Source of the DNA: Winslowiella arboricola
GTDB taxonomy: Bacteria; Pseudomonadota; Gammaproteobacteria; Enterobacterales; Enterobacteriaceae
DNA: 64,000 bases
Direction of reading: 5' to 3'
Assembly: GCF_025527015.1 (NCBI RefSeq)
Contig: NZ_JAODIM010000043.1
Location: 124,001-188,000 of the forward strand
Made by a program: the position numbers and the translations under genes. The notes under the pieces were generated by a model. That model was given only the letters and a program-made list of their open reading frames with translations. It was not told the DNA's origin and searched no databases. This document shows, piece after piece, positions 18,025-27,415 of this stretch. Position 1 is the first letter of the stretch, and each line of letters begins with the position of its first letter.

Positions 18025-19386
18025 TTAGTAAGCTTTTAACGTCTGGAAAACGGCGGCGATTTTTGCGCTGTCTTTCACTCCCGGCGCACTCTCTACGCCG
18101 GAGTTAAAGTCAAGACCGGCACAGCCCAGCTGCGCGGCGGCGACACAGTTATCCGCGCCTAAACCACCGGCCAGCAGGACATTATTCAACTGCTCACCGG
18201 CGAGCAATGACCAGTCGAAACGCTGGCCGCTGCCGCCATTGCCGTTATCCAGCAGATAGCGGTCGACGTTTTGCCAGTCGCGTGCGGGCAGGCTCTGTTT
18301 AACGCTGAAGGCTTTCCAGATCTGCACGCTGGCCGGAAGCTGCTGACGCAGCGCATCGACAAATGCCTGATCTTCATCGCCATGCAGCTGTACGGCATGC
18401 AGCGACAGGGCTTGTGCCGTAGTGACAACGTCACTGATGGCCGTATTGCGGAACACGCCAACATACTTTAATGGCGCAGCGGCGATAACGGTGCGCGCCT
18501 GGGTAATATCAATCTGGCGCGGAGAACCGGCGGCGAAAATCAGCCCGCCAAATATCGCGCCAGCTTCACTGGCCGCCTGCGCATCTTCTGGCCGGGTTAA
18601 ACCACAGACTTTATTATCGCCCAGCAGTACCCGGCGCACGGCTGTGTCGAGGTTATCTTCCGACATCAGCGCTGAGCCAATCAGGAAGCCATTGGCAAAG
18701 CGACTTAACTCACGCACCTGTGCATAAGTGCTGATACCGGATTCGCTGATCACCGTCACACCCGGCGCCAGCCGTGGAGCCAGCTGACGGGTGCGATTGA
18801 GGTCAATCGACAGATCGCGCAGATCGCGGTTATTAATGCCTACCACTTTTGCTTCCAGCGCAATGGCGCGCTCGAGCTCTTCTTCATTACTGACTTCGGT
18901 CAGTACACCCATATTCAGGCTGTGGGCGACGGCCGCCAGCTGACGATACTGCTCATCATCCAGTACCGAGAGCATCAGCAAGATGGCATCGCCCTGGTAG
19001 TGACGCGCCAGGTAGATCTGATACGGGTCGATAATAAAGTCTTTGCACAACACTGGCTGCGTGATGGCGGCGCTGACAATTGGCAGAAAATCGAAACTGC
19101 CATGGAAATATTTCTCATCGGTCAGTACTGACACCGCTGAAGCATACTGTTTATAGACACCGGCAATGGTCGCCGGGTCGAAATCTTCACGGATCACCCC
19201 TTTCGACGGCGAGGCTTTTTTACACTCAAGGATAAACACCGTGCGGGTTCCCTGCAGTGCATGATAAAAGCTGCGGCTGGCCGGCGTGACCTCATTCTGG
19301 AAACTGGCCAGAGGCTGCTGCGCTTTCCGCGCTTCCAGCCAGATCGCTTTGTCCTGAACAATTTTTTTAAGTACGGTATCCTGCAT
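18025..19386 (-). CDS. trpC: Indole-3-glycerol phosphate synthase / PRA isomerase fusion
   Basis: A 453-residue bifunctional enzyme, as in E. coli. Residues 1 to about 255 are indole-glycerol-phosphate synthase (FILECKKASPSKG and VVGINNRDL with catalytic Lys and Asn regions). The remainder is phosphoribosyl-anthranilate isomerase (KVCGLTRPEDA, with its catalytic Cys, and LHGDED). The two activities are consecutive pathway steps. It starts two bases after the trpD stop, so coupling is likely. Confidence 0.96.
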   Translation of the reverse strand: MQDTVLKKIVQDKAIWLEARKAQQPLASFQNEVTPASRSFYHALQGTRTVFILECKKASPSKGVIREDFDPATIAGVYKQYASAVSVLTDEKYFHGSFDFLPIVSAAITQPVLCKDFIIDPYQIYLARHYQGDAILLMLSVLDDEQYRQLAAVAHSLNMGVLTEVSNEEELERAIALEAKVVGINNRDLRDLSIDLNRTRQLAPRLAPGVTVISESGISTYAQVRELSRFANGFLIGSALMSEDNLDTAVRRVLLGDNKVCGLTRPEDAQAASEAGAIFGGLIFAAGSPRQIDITQARTVIAAAPLKYVGVFRNTAISDVVTTAQALSLHAVQLHGDEDQAFVDALRQQLPASVQIWKAFSVKQSLPARDWQNVDRYLLDNGNGGSGQRFDWSLLAGEQLNNVLLAGGLGADNCVAAAQLGCAGLDFNSGVESAPGVKDSAKIAAVFQTLKAY

Positions 19387-19388
19387 GA

Positions 19389-20387
19389 TTATCCTCTTGC
19401 TGCCAGTGCGACGACGCGTTCCCAGGCCTGGCCACTGCGTATGGCCTGCAGGGCGCGCTGGGCATTTTCACGTAAATCTTCATGTCCGAAGACTTTTAAT
19501 AGCATCGCGACGTTAACCGCAACCGCCTCTTCATGGGCGCGCTCGCCATTACCCTGGAGCAATCGCGTCAGAATGTCACGATTTTCTTCCGGTGTACCGC
19601 CGGCCAGCGCTTCTTTCGGATGGAAGCTTAAGCCAAAGTCTTCCGGCGTCAGCTGGTAGCTGGTGATTTCGCCATCACGCAGTTCAGCAATATGGGTTGC
19701 GCTGTGCAGCGCCACTTCATCCATACCACCGCCGTGAACTACTGCTGCGCGCTGATAGCCCAGCACTTTCAGGGTCTGCGCAATCGGCAGCACCAGCTCC
19801 GCGCTGTACACGCCAATCACCGCCAGCGGTGGACGCGCCGGGTTGATCAGCGGCCCCAGCACATTAAACAGCGTGCGGGTTTTCAGCTGCTGACGCACCG
19901 GCATCGCGTGGCGAAACCCGGTGTGATACTGCGGCGCAAACAGGAAACAGACATTGAGATCGTCCAGTGCCTGGCGCGCTTTATCGGCGGGCAAATCAAG
20001 GCTGATGCCGAAAGCGGCCAGCAGATCGGAGGATCCCGATTTGCTTGAGACGCTGCGGTTACCATGTTTCGCTACTTTCAGCCCACAACTGGCGGCGACA
20101 AAGGCGCTGGTGGTGGAGATATTAATGCTGTTACTGCCGTCGCCGCCGGTACCGACAATATCGGCAAACGCATAATCCGGGCGAGGGAAGGGTTTGGCAT
20201 CTTCCAGCAGCGCGCTGGCGGCGCCGGCAATCTCTTCCGGGCGTTCGCCGCGTACTTTCATTGCAATTAGCGCCGCTGCCAGCTGCGTCGGTTCAAGCTG
20301 GCCGGTAATAATAGCGGAAAACAGCTGGTGGCTTTCGGCCTGGCTCAGGGTATGCGCCTGATATAGTTTTTCCAGAATATTTTGCAT
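19389..20387 (-). CDS. trpD: Anthranilate phosphoribosyltransferase, stand-alone
   Basis: A 332-residue enzyme that transfers phosphoribosyl from PRPP to anthranilate. The PRPP-binding loop [14 protein letters not shown] (about residues 80-93) and [15 protein letters not shown] are intact. Unlike E. coli, it is not fused to the glutamine amidotransferase; it begins with its own ATG and ribosome site (AGGAG in TAAGGAGAATCAG) 15 bases after trpG. Separate trpG and trpD are also known in Serratia and Yersinia. Confidence 0.96.
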   Translation of the reverse strand: MQNILEKLYQAHTLSQAESHQLFSAIITGQLEPTQLAAALIAMKVRGERPEEIAGAASALLEDAKPFPRPDYAFADIVGTGGDGSNSINISTTSAFVAASCGLKVAKHGNRSVSSKSGSSDLLAAFGISLDLPADKARQALDDLNVCFLFAPQYHTGFRHAMPVRQQLKTRTLFNVLGPLINPARPPLAVIGVYSAELVLPIAQTLKVLGYQRAAVVHGGGMDEVALHSATHIAELRDGEITSYQLTPEDFGLSFHPKEALAGGTPEENRDILTRLLQGNGERAHEEAVAVNVAMLLKVFGHEDLRENAQRALQAIRSGQAWERVVALAARG

Positions 20388-20402
20388 CTGATTCTCCTTA
20401 GA

Positions 20403-20981
20403 TTACGCCAGCGCCCAGGCCAGGGTCTGCTCAAGCAGATGTGCGCCCTGAGAGGTAAGAATGGATTCCGGATGGAACTGGAAGCCGCAGACGCGATCGG
20501 CGTCATGACGCACTGCCATTACCATGCCGTTAAAGGTGGCGTTAATCGTTAATTCGTCCGGGATGTTGCTGCCAACCAGTGAGTGATAGCGCGCGACCGG
20601 CAACGGATTGCTCAGCCCGGCAAACATCGCTTCACCGTCATGGCTAATCGACGAGGCTTTACCGTGCAGGATCTCACCCGCCTGACCGACATGACCGCCC
20701 CAGGTTTCGACAATCGCCTGATGACCAAGGCAGATGCCGATTATTGGCAGTTTGCCGCGCAGACGCTGCAACAGCTCCGGCATACAGCCCGCTTCGGCTG
20801 GCGTGCCAGGACCAGGTGACAGCATCAGCACTGGATTCTGCATGCCCTGCAGACGTTCAATCAGAATGTCTGCTGGCATATTGTTACGGTAAATCACCAC
20901 GTTATGGCCAAAGGCGCGTAACTGGTCGACGAGGTTGTAAGTAAAGGAATCGATATTGTCGAGCAGCAGGATATCGGCCAT
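20403..20981 (-). CDS. trpG: Anthranilate synthase glutamine amidotransferase component
   Basis: A 192-residue class-I amidotransferase that supplies ammonia from glutamine to TrpE. The catalytic Cys is in [10 protein letters not shown] (about residue 84), the oxyanion loop is SPGPGTP, and the His/Glu pair is in FQFHPES near 170. I chose the ATG whose A is shared with the trpE stop codon (TGATG). The longer frame from 20999 would overlap trpE by 19 bases. As an unfused gene it differs from the E. coli trpGD arrangement. Confidence 0.96.
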   Translation of the reverse strand: MADILLLDNIDSFTYNLVDQLRAFGHNVVIYRNNMPADILIERLQGMQNPVLMLSPGPGTPAEAGCMPELLQRLRGKLPIIGICLGHQAIVETWGGHVGQAGEILHGKASSISHDGEAMFAGLSNPLPVARYHSLVGSNIPDELTINATFNGMVMAVRHDADRVCGFQFHPESILTSQGAHLLEQTLAWALA

Positions 20982-22543
20982 CAGAAAATCTCCGTGCAAT
21001 GATGAGCGGTAGCGATCGCGCGCAGTACCGCGCGGGCTTTATTGCGGCTTTCATCGGCTTCGGCTTGTGGATTGGAATCCAGCACCACGCCGGCGCCTGC
21101 CTGAACCGTTGCCACGCCGTCTTCCACGTAAGCTGAACGAATCACAATACAGGTATCCAGATCACCGCTGGCGGTGAAGTAACCCACCGCGCCGCCGTAG
21201 CTGCCGCGACGGGTGCCTTCGGCGCCAGCAATCAGCTGCATGGCGCGCACTTTTGGCGCCCCGCTCAGGGTGCCCATATTCATACAGGCGCGATAGGCGT
21301 GCAGCACATCAAGGTCGCCGCGCAGTTTGCCTACCACACGTGAAACCAGATGCATCACAAACGAGTAGCGGTCAACTTTGGTTAAGTCAGCGACATAGCG
21401 GCTGCCGGGTTCGCAGATGCGCGCCAGGTCATTACGCGCCAGGTCAACCAGCATCAGATGCTCCGCCAGTTCTTTATGGTCGGTGCGCATCTCCAGTTCG
21501 ATACGGCTGTCGAGATCGCGATCCAGTGAACCATCGGCGTGACGACCGCGTGGGCGGGTGCCGGCAATCGGGTAGATCTCAATCTGACGATCGCTGGCGT
21601 TATATTTCAGCGAGCTTTCCGGCGAGGCGCCAAACAGCGCGAAATCCTGATCCTGCATAAAGAACATATACGGGCTTGGGTTGCTGTTTTTCAGCGTGTC
21701 ATAGGCTGCCAGCGGCGACGGACAAGGCAGCGAGAAGCGACGTGACGGCACCACCTGGAAAATCTCACCAACGCGAATCGCTTCCTGCATCTGGCGCACT
21801 ATTGCGCAGTACTCTTCATCGCTCTGGTTGCAGCTCAGCGCCATATTTTCCACTGACTGCACCGGCAGCGCCGGGGCTGGCTGCAGCATCTGGCCATGCA
21901 GCTGTTCGATACGGCTCTGTAAACGCTGGAATTCGGCAGTCGAAGGGGTAAACAGGCTGGCCTGCAGACGTGAGGTCTGGGTCTGGTGGTCAATCACCAG
22001 CAGCGTCTCGGCCAGATAGAAACAGTAATCAGGACAGCGTTGTTGATTATCCAGCGCGGGCAGCTGTTCAAAACCGGCCACCAGGTCATAAGCAAACAGA
22101 CCGCCAAGCAGCATCGCTTCACGCTCTTCTTCCGGGGTGCTAACCAGCGTCGGGAGCAGGCGCAGCGCATCAAACACTGACAGCGATTGCAGACGTGAGT
22201 CCTCATCCTGCAACTGATCGACTTCTGCGAAAGTCAGCAGGCGACCGTCGGGACGAATCTGGTTATCGACACTGGCAGGCAGGGCGGCATCCAGCAGCGG
22301 CAGCAGCGCACGGCCATTTTCGGACAGCGCCTGAATGGTGACGGTTTTATCCAGCGCCGTAATGCGCAGAGCGCTGTCGACGATCAGCAGGCTTTTCAGA
22401 TTACGTTTACTGTCTATATCTGCGGATTCAAGCAGCAGGGTCGCCGGGCGTGCGCCGCACAGCTGATGGAACACTGCGGCCGGATCTTCGCGGTAAGGCG
22501 CATTGCCGGTAATTAACTTCAGGGTAGGTTTGGCAGATGGCAT
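20981..22543 (-). CDS. trpE: Anthranilate synthase component I
   Basis: A 520-residue enzyme that converts chorismate and ammonia to anthranilate, the committed step, feedback-inhibited by tryptophan. The N-terminal regulatory part includes LLLESADI (Trp-binding region near residue 35). The chorismate-utilising C-terminal domain has [36 protein letters not shown] and [12 protein letters not shown]. It is the first structural gene and overlaps trpG by one base. Its expression is governed by the trpL attenuator and operator just upstream. Confidence 0.97.
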   Translation of the reverse strand: MPSAKPTLKLITGNAPYREDPAAVFHQLCGARPATLLLESADIDSKRNLKSLLIVDSALRITALDKTVTIQALSENGRALLPLLDAALPASVDNQIRPDGRLLTFAEVDQLQDEDSRLQSLSVFDALRLLPTLVSTPEEEREAMLLGGLFAYDLVAGFEQLPALDNQQRCPDYCFYLAETLLVIDHQTQTSRLQASLFTPSTAEFQRLQSRIEQLHGQMLQPAPALPVQSVENMALSCNQSDEEYCAIVRQMQEAIRVGEIFQVVPSRRFSLPCPSPLAAYDTLKNSNPSPYMFFMQDQDFALFGASPESSLKYNASDRQIEIYPIAGTRPRGRHADGSLDRDLDSRIELEMRTDHKELAEHLMLVDLARNDLARICEPGSRYVADLTKVDRYSFVMHLVSRVVGKLRGDLDVLHAYRACMNMGTLSGAPKVRAMQLIAGAEGTRRGSYGGAVGYFTASGDLDTCIVIRSAYVEDGVATVQAGAGVVLDSNPQAEADESRNKARAVLRAIATAHHCTEIF

Positions 22544-22567
22544 GATATTTTCTCTAATCTGTCACTC

Positions 22568-22594
22568 AAAAAAAAAGCCCGCTTTTAGCGGGCT
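22568..22594 (-). terminator. trp attenuator terminator
   Basis: On the minus strand, AGCCCGC, a five-base loop and GCGGGCT are followed by nine T, between trpL and trpE. This is the terminator hairpin of the trp attenuator. Upstream leader sequence can form the competing pairings when ribosomes stall at the Trp codons of trpL. Confidence 0.93.
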
Positions 22595-22637
22595 CGGGAT
22601 CTGCACGGGTTCAAAATGTGCATGACGACGTCGCCCT

Positions 22638-22703
22638 TCAGGAAGAAGTGCGCCACCAGCCAGGCATATTCATGATTACACTCTTTATGATTAAACCCTT
22701 CAT
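22638..22703 (-). CDS. trpL: trp operon leader peptide
   Basis: A 21-residue leader (MKGLIIKSVIMNMPGWWRTSS by translation) with two adjacent Trp codons followed by Arg-Thr-Ser, as in E. coli TrpL, which ends GWWRTS. Ribosome stalling at these codons under tryptophan shortage should favour the antiterminator and allow trpE transcription. It is seven residues longer than the 14-residue E. coli peptide. An AAGG site precedes the ATG; internal ATG codons at residues 11 and 13 are alternatives that would shorten it. Confidence 0.85.
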   Translation of the reverse strand: MKGLIIKSVIMNMPGWWRTSS

Positions 22704-22732
22704 GTCAGATCCTTTGTGCGCGTGAACTTGTG

Positions 22733-22765
22733 TACTAGTTAACTGGTTCGGAGGAAAAATGTCAA
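22733..22765 (-). promoter_or_regulatory. trp promoter and TrpR operator
   Basis: On the minus strand TTGACA (22760-22765) and TTAACT (22737-22742) are 17 bases apart. The -10 lies inside AACCAGTTAACTAGTACAC, which matches the E. coli trp operator (AACTAGTTAACTAGTACGC) closely. TrpR with bound tryptophan should block the promoter directly. Confidence 0.93.
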
Positions 22766-22835
22766 TACTCTTTTTCCCCCGCAGATAAATTCCCGTTATC
22801 ATGTCGTCTTACTCTCTTACGTAACCGGAGCACTT

Positions 22836-23708
22836 TTGACTGCCGTAACGCCCCTCAGTAACTTCCCCCTTTACGATCTTCACAGCCACACGCGCGCTTC
22901 TGATGGACTTCTCACCCCAGAGGCACTGGTACTGCGTGCAACTGAGATGCGGGTTGGCGTGCTGGCGATCACCGATCACGATACGGTCGGCGGTATAGAA
23001 GATGCGCGTGCCGCCATTGCGCAGCATCAGCTGGCGCTACAGCTTATTGCCGGGGTCGAGGTGTCGACGCTGTGGGAGAACCATGAAATTCATATTGTCG
23101 GCCTTGGCATTGATATTCACCATCCGCAACTGACGGCGTTTTTGCAAGGGCAGAGCGATTGCCGCATGGCGCGCGCCCGGCTAATGGCGGAACGACTGGA
23201 AAAAGCCCAAATCCCCGGTGCGCTGGAAGGCGCGCTGCGTCTGGCCGACGGGGGGGCGATTACCCGCGGCCATTTCGCCCGATACCTGATCGAGCAGGGT
23301 AAGGGCGCCAATATGGCGCAGATTTTTAAAAATTACCTGGCGCGTGGCAAAACCGGTTACGCGCCGCCTCAGTGGTGTACAATAGAACAAGCTATTGATG
23401 CGATTCATCATTCTGGTGGTCGTGCGGTGCTGGCTCATCCGGGACGCTACGGCTTATCGGCCAAGTGGCTAAAACGGTTGATGGCCCATTTTGCTGAATC
23501 TGGCGGCGACGCGATGGAAGTGGCGCAGTGTCAACAACCACCTCAGGAACGTAGTCAGCTGGCGCAGTATGCGCGGGATTATCAGCTGGCAGCATCGCAA
23601 GGCTCCGATTTTCATCAGCCCTGTCCGTGGATCGAATTGGGAAAAAAACTGTGGTTACCCGGTGGCGTTGAGGCCATCTGGACACGTTACCCGGATATCG
23701 CGCAGTAA
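22836..23708 (+). CDS. rnm: RNase AM, PHP-domain 5'-3' exonuclease (YciV)
   Basis: A 290-residue polymerase-and-histidinol-phosphatase (PHP) domain enzyme. The metal-binding motifs are DLHSHTRASDG (about residues 14-24), ITDHDTVGG (45-53), a central AHPGRY, and QGSDFHQP near 255. E. coli RNase AM trims 5' ends of ribosomal RNAs and degrades short oligonucleotides. The start is TTG, supported by GGAG five bases upstream and by the lack of any nearby in-frame ATG. It is divergent from trp and is followed 35 bases later by yciO. Confidence 0.93.
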   Translation: MTAVTPLSNFPLYDLHSHTRASDGLLTPEALVLRATEMRVGVLAITDHDTVGGIEDARAAIAQHQLALQLIAGVEVSTLWENHEIHIVGLGIDIHHPQLTAFLQGQSDCRMARARLMAERLEKAQIPGALEGALRLADGGAITRGHFARYLIEQGKGANMAQIFKNYLARGKTGYAPPQWCTIEQAIDAIHHSGGRAVLAHPGRYGLSAKWLKRLMAHFAESGGDAMEVAQCQQPPQERSQLAQYARDYQLAASQGSDFHQPCPWIELGKKLWLPGGVEAIWTRYPDIAQ

Positions 23709-23743
23709 TATTCCCGGACATCAGGGGCGACAAGAGGTCTGTT

Positions 23744-24364
23744 ATGAGTCAATTTTTCTATATTCATCCGGAAAACCCACAACCGCGCCTGATTAAGCAG
23801 GCGGTTGAAATGCTGAACAAAGGCAGTGTGATTGTCTATCCGACCGATTCCGGCTACGCGCTGGGGTGTAAGCTCGAAGACAAAAGTGCGCTGGAGCGAA
23901 TTTGCCGGATTCGTCAGCTGGATGGTCAGCATAATTTTACGCTGATGTGCCGCGATCTCTCTGAGCTCTCCACCTATGCGCACGTTGATAACACCGCGTT
24001 CCGCCTGATCAAAAATAATACGCCGGGCAATTACACGTTTATTCTGAAGGCGACCAAAGAGGTGCCGCGTCGTTTAATGAACGACAAGCGTAAAACGATT
24101 GGGCTGCGTGTGCCGTCTAATCCGATTGCGCTGGCGCTGCTTGAAGCGCTGAATGAGCCGATGATGTCGACATCACTGATGCTGCCAGGCAATGATTTCA
24201 CCGAGTCGGATCCGGAAGAGATTCAGGACAGTATTGGCAAAGTGGTGGATTTAATTATTCATGGCGGCTTTTTGGGGCAGCAGCCAACCACGGTTATCGA
24301 TCTCACCGAAAGTGTGCCGGAAGTGATGCGTGAAGGGGTCGGCGATGTCACGCCTTTCCTGTAA
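23744..24364 (+). CDS. yciO: YciO, Sua5/YrdC-family protein
   Basis: A 206-residue cytoplasmic protein of the YrdC fold, related to the threonylcarbamoyl-AMP synthase TsaC. It shows YPTDSGYALGC (the nucleotide-binding opening, about residues 32-42), KRKTIGLRVPSNP (about 115-128) and TSLMLPGND. YciO is usually considered to have weak or different activity from TsaC. It is probably co-transcribed with rnm. In E. coli yciQ follows, but here it is absent. Confidence 0.93.
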   Translation: MSQFFYIHPENPQPRLIKQAVEMLNKGSVIVYPTDSGYALGCKLEDKSALERICRIRQLDGQHNFTLMCRDLSELSTYAHVDNTAFRLIKNNTPGNYTFILKATKEVPRRLMNDKRKTIGLRVPSNPIALALLEALNEPMMSTSLMLPGNDFTESDPEEIQDSIGKVVDLIIHGGFLGQQPTTVIDLTESVPEVMREGVGDVTPFL

Positions 24365-24390
24365 AAACCACGCCTGAAAAAAAACTGCGC

Positions 24391-24413
24391 GGGCCGCATA
24401 TTGCGTGCGGCCC
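24391..24413. terminator. Hairpin between convergent yciO and the protease lipoprotein
   Basis: GGGCCGCA and TGCGGCCC form an eight-base stem. An A-run (24378-24384) precedes it, so on the minus strand a T-run follows the stem, which suits termination of the minus-strand gene. Confidence 0.65.
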
Positions 24414-24429
24414 CAATTATTGCGTTTCC

Positions 24430-25056
24430 TTACGACGTTGATTTAGCCAGCCAATCCTTAAAGTCGGTATAAGGGATATATAACGACACATCCTTGAGAA
24501 TTTCTTTACCACTGCGTTTATTTTTTATTGAAGAAGTAAAGCCAACAATAACGCCGCCGATACTGTCATCGCTGTTATAAACGGCGCCGCCAGACATCCC
24601 TTTAACTACGCCGGCATTTGATGCCATTGCGACGCAGGGGCGTTTATTCCATTCATTGCGAATGCCGGTGCGGGCGAGGTTAATGCCTTTCGATTCAACT
24701 GGCATAGCGGAAATAAAACTGAAGCCATACATTTTTACCGGGTCGCCAACGCCGCTGCTGCGGAATTTAGGCAACTCTTTTATGTCATTTTTATGATAAA
24801 TAATCGCAAGGTCACAGTAAGGATGGTAAGCCTTAACACGTTGCACGGCAAACTTCGCCACGTGTGCGGCCGTAAGACTGTACTCAGGAGTGATGGGGAT
24901 ACTGGTGCCGAGCGTGCCGAGGCCAAGAACGGTAGGGACGCCGGTAAAACTCATATCAACGCGCTTCAGTGCTTCGCTGCTATACTCATATTTCCCTACA
25001 GAGCATCCTGTCAGCAATAGCGCGGCTAATGCTGGCATAATAGTCAGTATTTTCAT
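24430..25056 (-). CDS. Trypsin-like serine protease lipoprotein
   Basis: A 208-residue predicted lipoprotein. The signal ends at lipobox LLTGC (Cys18). The remainder looks like a compact trypsin-fold protease: SLTAAHV with His65, YCDLAII with Asp82, and GVVKGMSGGAVY with Ser155, which has the Gly-x-Ser-Gly-Gly form. These three residues would make the catalytic triad. Cys81 and Cys141 could pair. The domain is small compared with DegP-type proteases and has no PDZ domain. Target and role are unknown. It sits alone, between yciO and the DUF1493 gene. Confidence 0.75.
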   Translation of the reverse strand: MKILTIMPALAALLLTGCSVGKYEYSSEALKRVDMSFTGVPTVLGLGTLGTSIPITPEYSLTAAHVAKFAVQRVKAYHPYCDLAIIYHKNDIKELPKFRSSGVGDPVKMYGFSFISAMPVESKGINLARTGIRNEWNKRPCVAMASNAGVVKGMSGGAVYNSDDSIGGVIVGFTSSIKNKRSGKEILKDVSLYIPYTDFKDWLAKSTS

Positions 25057-25782
25057 GATGTTTCACTTCGTTTTTGTGCATATCGGAAATCCCTGGTGAA
25101 GACTCGTGATATGCAAATTTTGCACTGTTTTATTCAGCGCTATTAATGTCAGGTACATGCCTGACACGTTTTGGGTAAATCTCTTACAAAAAAATTACGT
25201 TTTACTGTATTGCTTATTTTTTTATTTAAATATTAGTTTTATTAACGCTTTCGTTTTTACCTGAAGCATTAACATGATTAAATTCTACACAAGTTCTGAT
25301 GTCAGGAAAACTAATATATAAAAGGCTGCTGAAATAATCATAATATCCATGAATTAAGCCAATCTGAGATCCGGTTATTCTGTCTAATGGCTGTTAACTA
25401 TATTTATTCATTGGTTTATTGCCATTAAAACAGCATAAAATAATTAAATATCAATTTTAACCAGCTCTAACAACCACTTTTACGTGAAAATGCAGTTTGC
25501 AACACTAGATTTTCATCTTTTTAACACGTTAAATACGAATCGTTTGCAAGACGGCGGTCTTAATTAACTGCTCTGCTATCAGGCTTCGGCGACGCGCGGC
25601 GGCCTGCGACCGCTTAAACGGCTGCTATAATCGTTAATGATTATCAATGGATGCTGCCATTTTGTGTTACGGCTTTTCGCATCTCTCAGGCCCGTCAGGT
25701 GTTCGCACCCTGTGGCGCAGTCAGTGCATAGTTATGGTAAGTGAAGCTTGATTAAAAGTAGCCAGCGACGAGGATAAGCTTA
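25057..25782. other. Long AT-rich intergenic region with a candidate promoter
   Basis: This 726-base stretch has no convincing gene. The first 500 bases are very AT-rich. At 25626-25631 a TATAAT box is followed directly by TTAATGATTATCAATGG, which matches about 13 of 18 positions of a Fur box. If real, it would give the DUF1493 gene a leader of about 140 bases. A ribosome site (CGAGGATAAGCTT) lies just before 25783. Confidence 0.4.
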
Positions 25783-26112
25783 ATGGCAACTGACCTGGAA
25801 CAGCGTATCTATGCATTAATTACGCAGCATGATGGTGTCTGGCTGCTTAACAACAGCGTTTTGCGGCCTGAAACCGATATCGACGCCGATTTGCGGCTGG
25901 ATGAAGACGAGGCACTGGCGTTAATGGAGGATTTCTTCGCCATCTTTACTGTCGACAGAGGCGGCTTTGCAATCACCACATACTACTCCCCTGATCCTTC
26001 GTTGAGCCAGATGCTTAATCCTTTCGTTAAACCCGAAGCATCTGTAGTGCCGGATTTCACCATCGGCATGTTGATTGAGTCCGCCAGAGCAGGGCGCTGG
26101 CTTTATGATTAG
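25783..26112 (+). CDS. DUF1493 family protein
   Basis: A 109-residue acidic protein of the DUF1493 family, common in enterobacteria and thought to have an acyl-carrier-protein-like helical fold. Recognisable parts are the Asp-rich opening DIDADLRLDEDEALALMEDFF (about residues 32-52) and the terminal MLIESARAGRWLYD. No serine clearly placed for phosphopantetheine attachment was identified. Relatives often sit beside small membrane proteins, but none is seen here. Function unknown. Confidence 0.8.
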   Translation: MATDLEQRIYALITQHDGVWLLNNSVLRPETDIDADLRLDEDEALALMEDFFAIFTVDRGGFAITTYYSPDPSLSQMLNPFVKPEASVVPDFTIGMLIESARAGRWLYD

Positions 26113-26384
26113 TTTTTAAGTTTAAGCATCCCGCCACATAGCCGCGCTGAATGGGTCTGTTGAACACCTTTAGCGCCTGCTTAAATTCGAATTAAACCAG
26201 AAGAATCATTTACGCTAAAATTAGTGTAATATACGCGACCCCGCATGATGCAGTGTGATGGCTGATATGGCCGGCTGCAGTTAAAAAAATATGCGAAGAA
26301 TTATGTGGTTAGGGTTTTCTAACCTTAACTTATTGTTTTTAAAGAATACCATGACGCCTGTGAAGGCGACAGTGAGGCTGCTCT

Positions 26385-27287
26385 ATGAGCGAAAAGTTAC
26401 AAAAAGTATTAGCACGTGCCGGACACGGTTCACGTCGCGAAATCGAAACCATGATCTCCGCCGGACGCGTCAGCGTCGAAGGCAAGCTGGCGACCCTTGG
26501 CGACCGCGTCGAACTCGATAAAGCGCTGAAGATTCGTATTGACGGACATATCGTTTCAATTAATGAGTCTGCCACCGAAGTTTGTCGTGTACTGGCTTAC
26601 TATAAGCCGGAAGGCGAACTTTGTACCCGCAATGACCCGGAAGGGCGTCCAACCGTGTTTGACCGTCTGCCTAAACTGCGCGGAGCGCGCTGGATTGCGG
26701 TCGGTCGTCTGGATGTGAATACCTGTGGTCTGTTGCTGTTCACCACTGATGGTGAACTCGCCAACCGCCTGATGCATCCAAGCCAGGAAGTTGAACGCGA
26801 ATACGCTGTACGCGTATTTGGTGAAGTTGATGAAGATAAAATTCGTCTGCTGAGCCGTGGCGTGCAACTGGAAGATGGCCCGGCGGCATTTAAAACCATT
26901 AAGTTTGGCGGCGGTGAAGGGATTAACCAGTGGTATAACGTCACCCTGACCGAAGGACGTAACCGCGAAGTGCGTCGTCTGTGGGAAGCGGTGGGCGTGC
27001 AGGTAAGTCGTCTGATCCGTGTGCGCTACGGCGATATCAATCTGCCGAAAGGCCTGCCTCGTGGTGGCTGGACCGAGCTGGAGCTGCAACCGACCAACTA
27101 CTTACGTGAACTGGTGGGTCTGCCAGCAGAAACCGTCACCAAAGTTGCGGTAGAGAAAGACCGTCGTCGCACCAAAGCGAATCAGATTCGTCGTGCGGTG
27201 AAACGTCATACTCAGGTGAGCAATACCAGTAACCGTCGTTCAGCCGGTAAAGCGGCCAAACCCACCGGCAGACGCCGTCAGGGTTAA
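26385..27287 (+). CDS. rluB: 23S rRNA pseudouridine(2605) synthase RluB
   Basis: A 300-residue enzyme that converts uridine 2605 of 23S rRNA to pseudouridine. An N-terminal S4 RNA-binding domain ([21 protein letters not shown], about residues 1-60) precedes the synthase domain. The catalytic Asp110 is in [20 protein letters not shown]. The C-terminal tail from about 255 is very basic (RRAVKRH, NRRSAGK). The start is supported by GAGG upstream. A TGTAATAT box near 26225-26232 may be part of its promoter. Palindromic repeats follow the stop codon. Confidence 0.95.
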   Translation: MSEKLQKVLARAGHGSRREIETMISAGRVSVEGKLATLGDRVELDKALKIRIDGHIVSINESATEVCRVLAYYKPEGELCTRNDPEGRPTVFDRLPKLRGARWIAVGRLDVNTCGLLLFTTDGELANRLMHPSQEVEREYAVRVFGEVDEDKIRLLSRGVQLEDGPAAFKTIKFGGGEGINQWYNVTLTEGRNREVRRLWEAVGVQVSRLIRVRYGDINLPKGLPRGGWTELELQPTNYLRELVGLPAETVTKVAVEKDRRRTKANQIRRAVKRHTQVSNTSNRRSAGKAAKPTGRRRQG

Positions 27288-27312
27288 TCGCAATTTCCGC
27301 CCGTATTACGAC

Positions 27313-27402
27313 GGGAGCCGAGAACGGCTCCCCTACAAAACCTGTAGGGGCGGCGTTCTCGCCGCCCGTGTCGAGGCGGGAGCCGAAAACGGCTCCCCTA
27401 CA
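27313..27402. repeat. Composite palindromic repeat (type A-B-A) after rluB
   Basis: Three units lie in tandem. A is GGGAGCCGAGAACGGCTCCC plus CTACA (27313-27337). B is TGTAGGGG followed by CGGCGTTCTCGCCGCCCGT (27343-27369). A second A copy with one base change is at 27378-27402. Each unit is an inverted repeat and they share the CCCCTACA/TGTAGGGG end. They look like REP-type elements and may also act as terminators between the convergent rluB and btuR. Confidence 0.85.
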
Positions 27403-27415
27403 AGGCTTCAGATAC

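Noticed and set aside
26556-27089. Open frame antisense to rluB
   Set aside because: It is fully inside rluB, and the rluB product is unmistakable.
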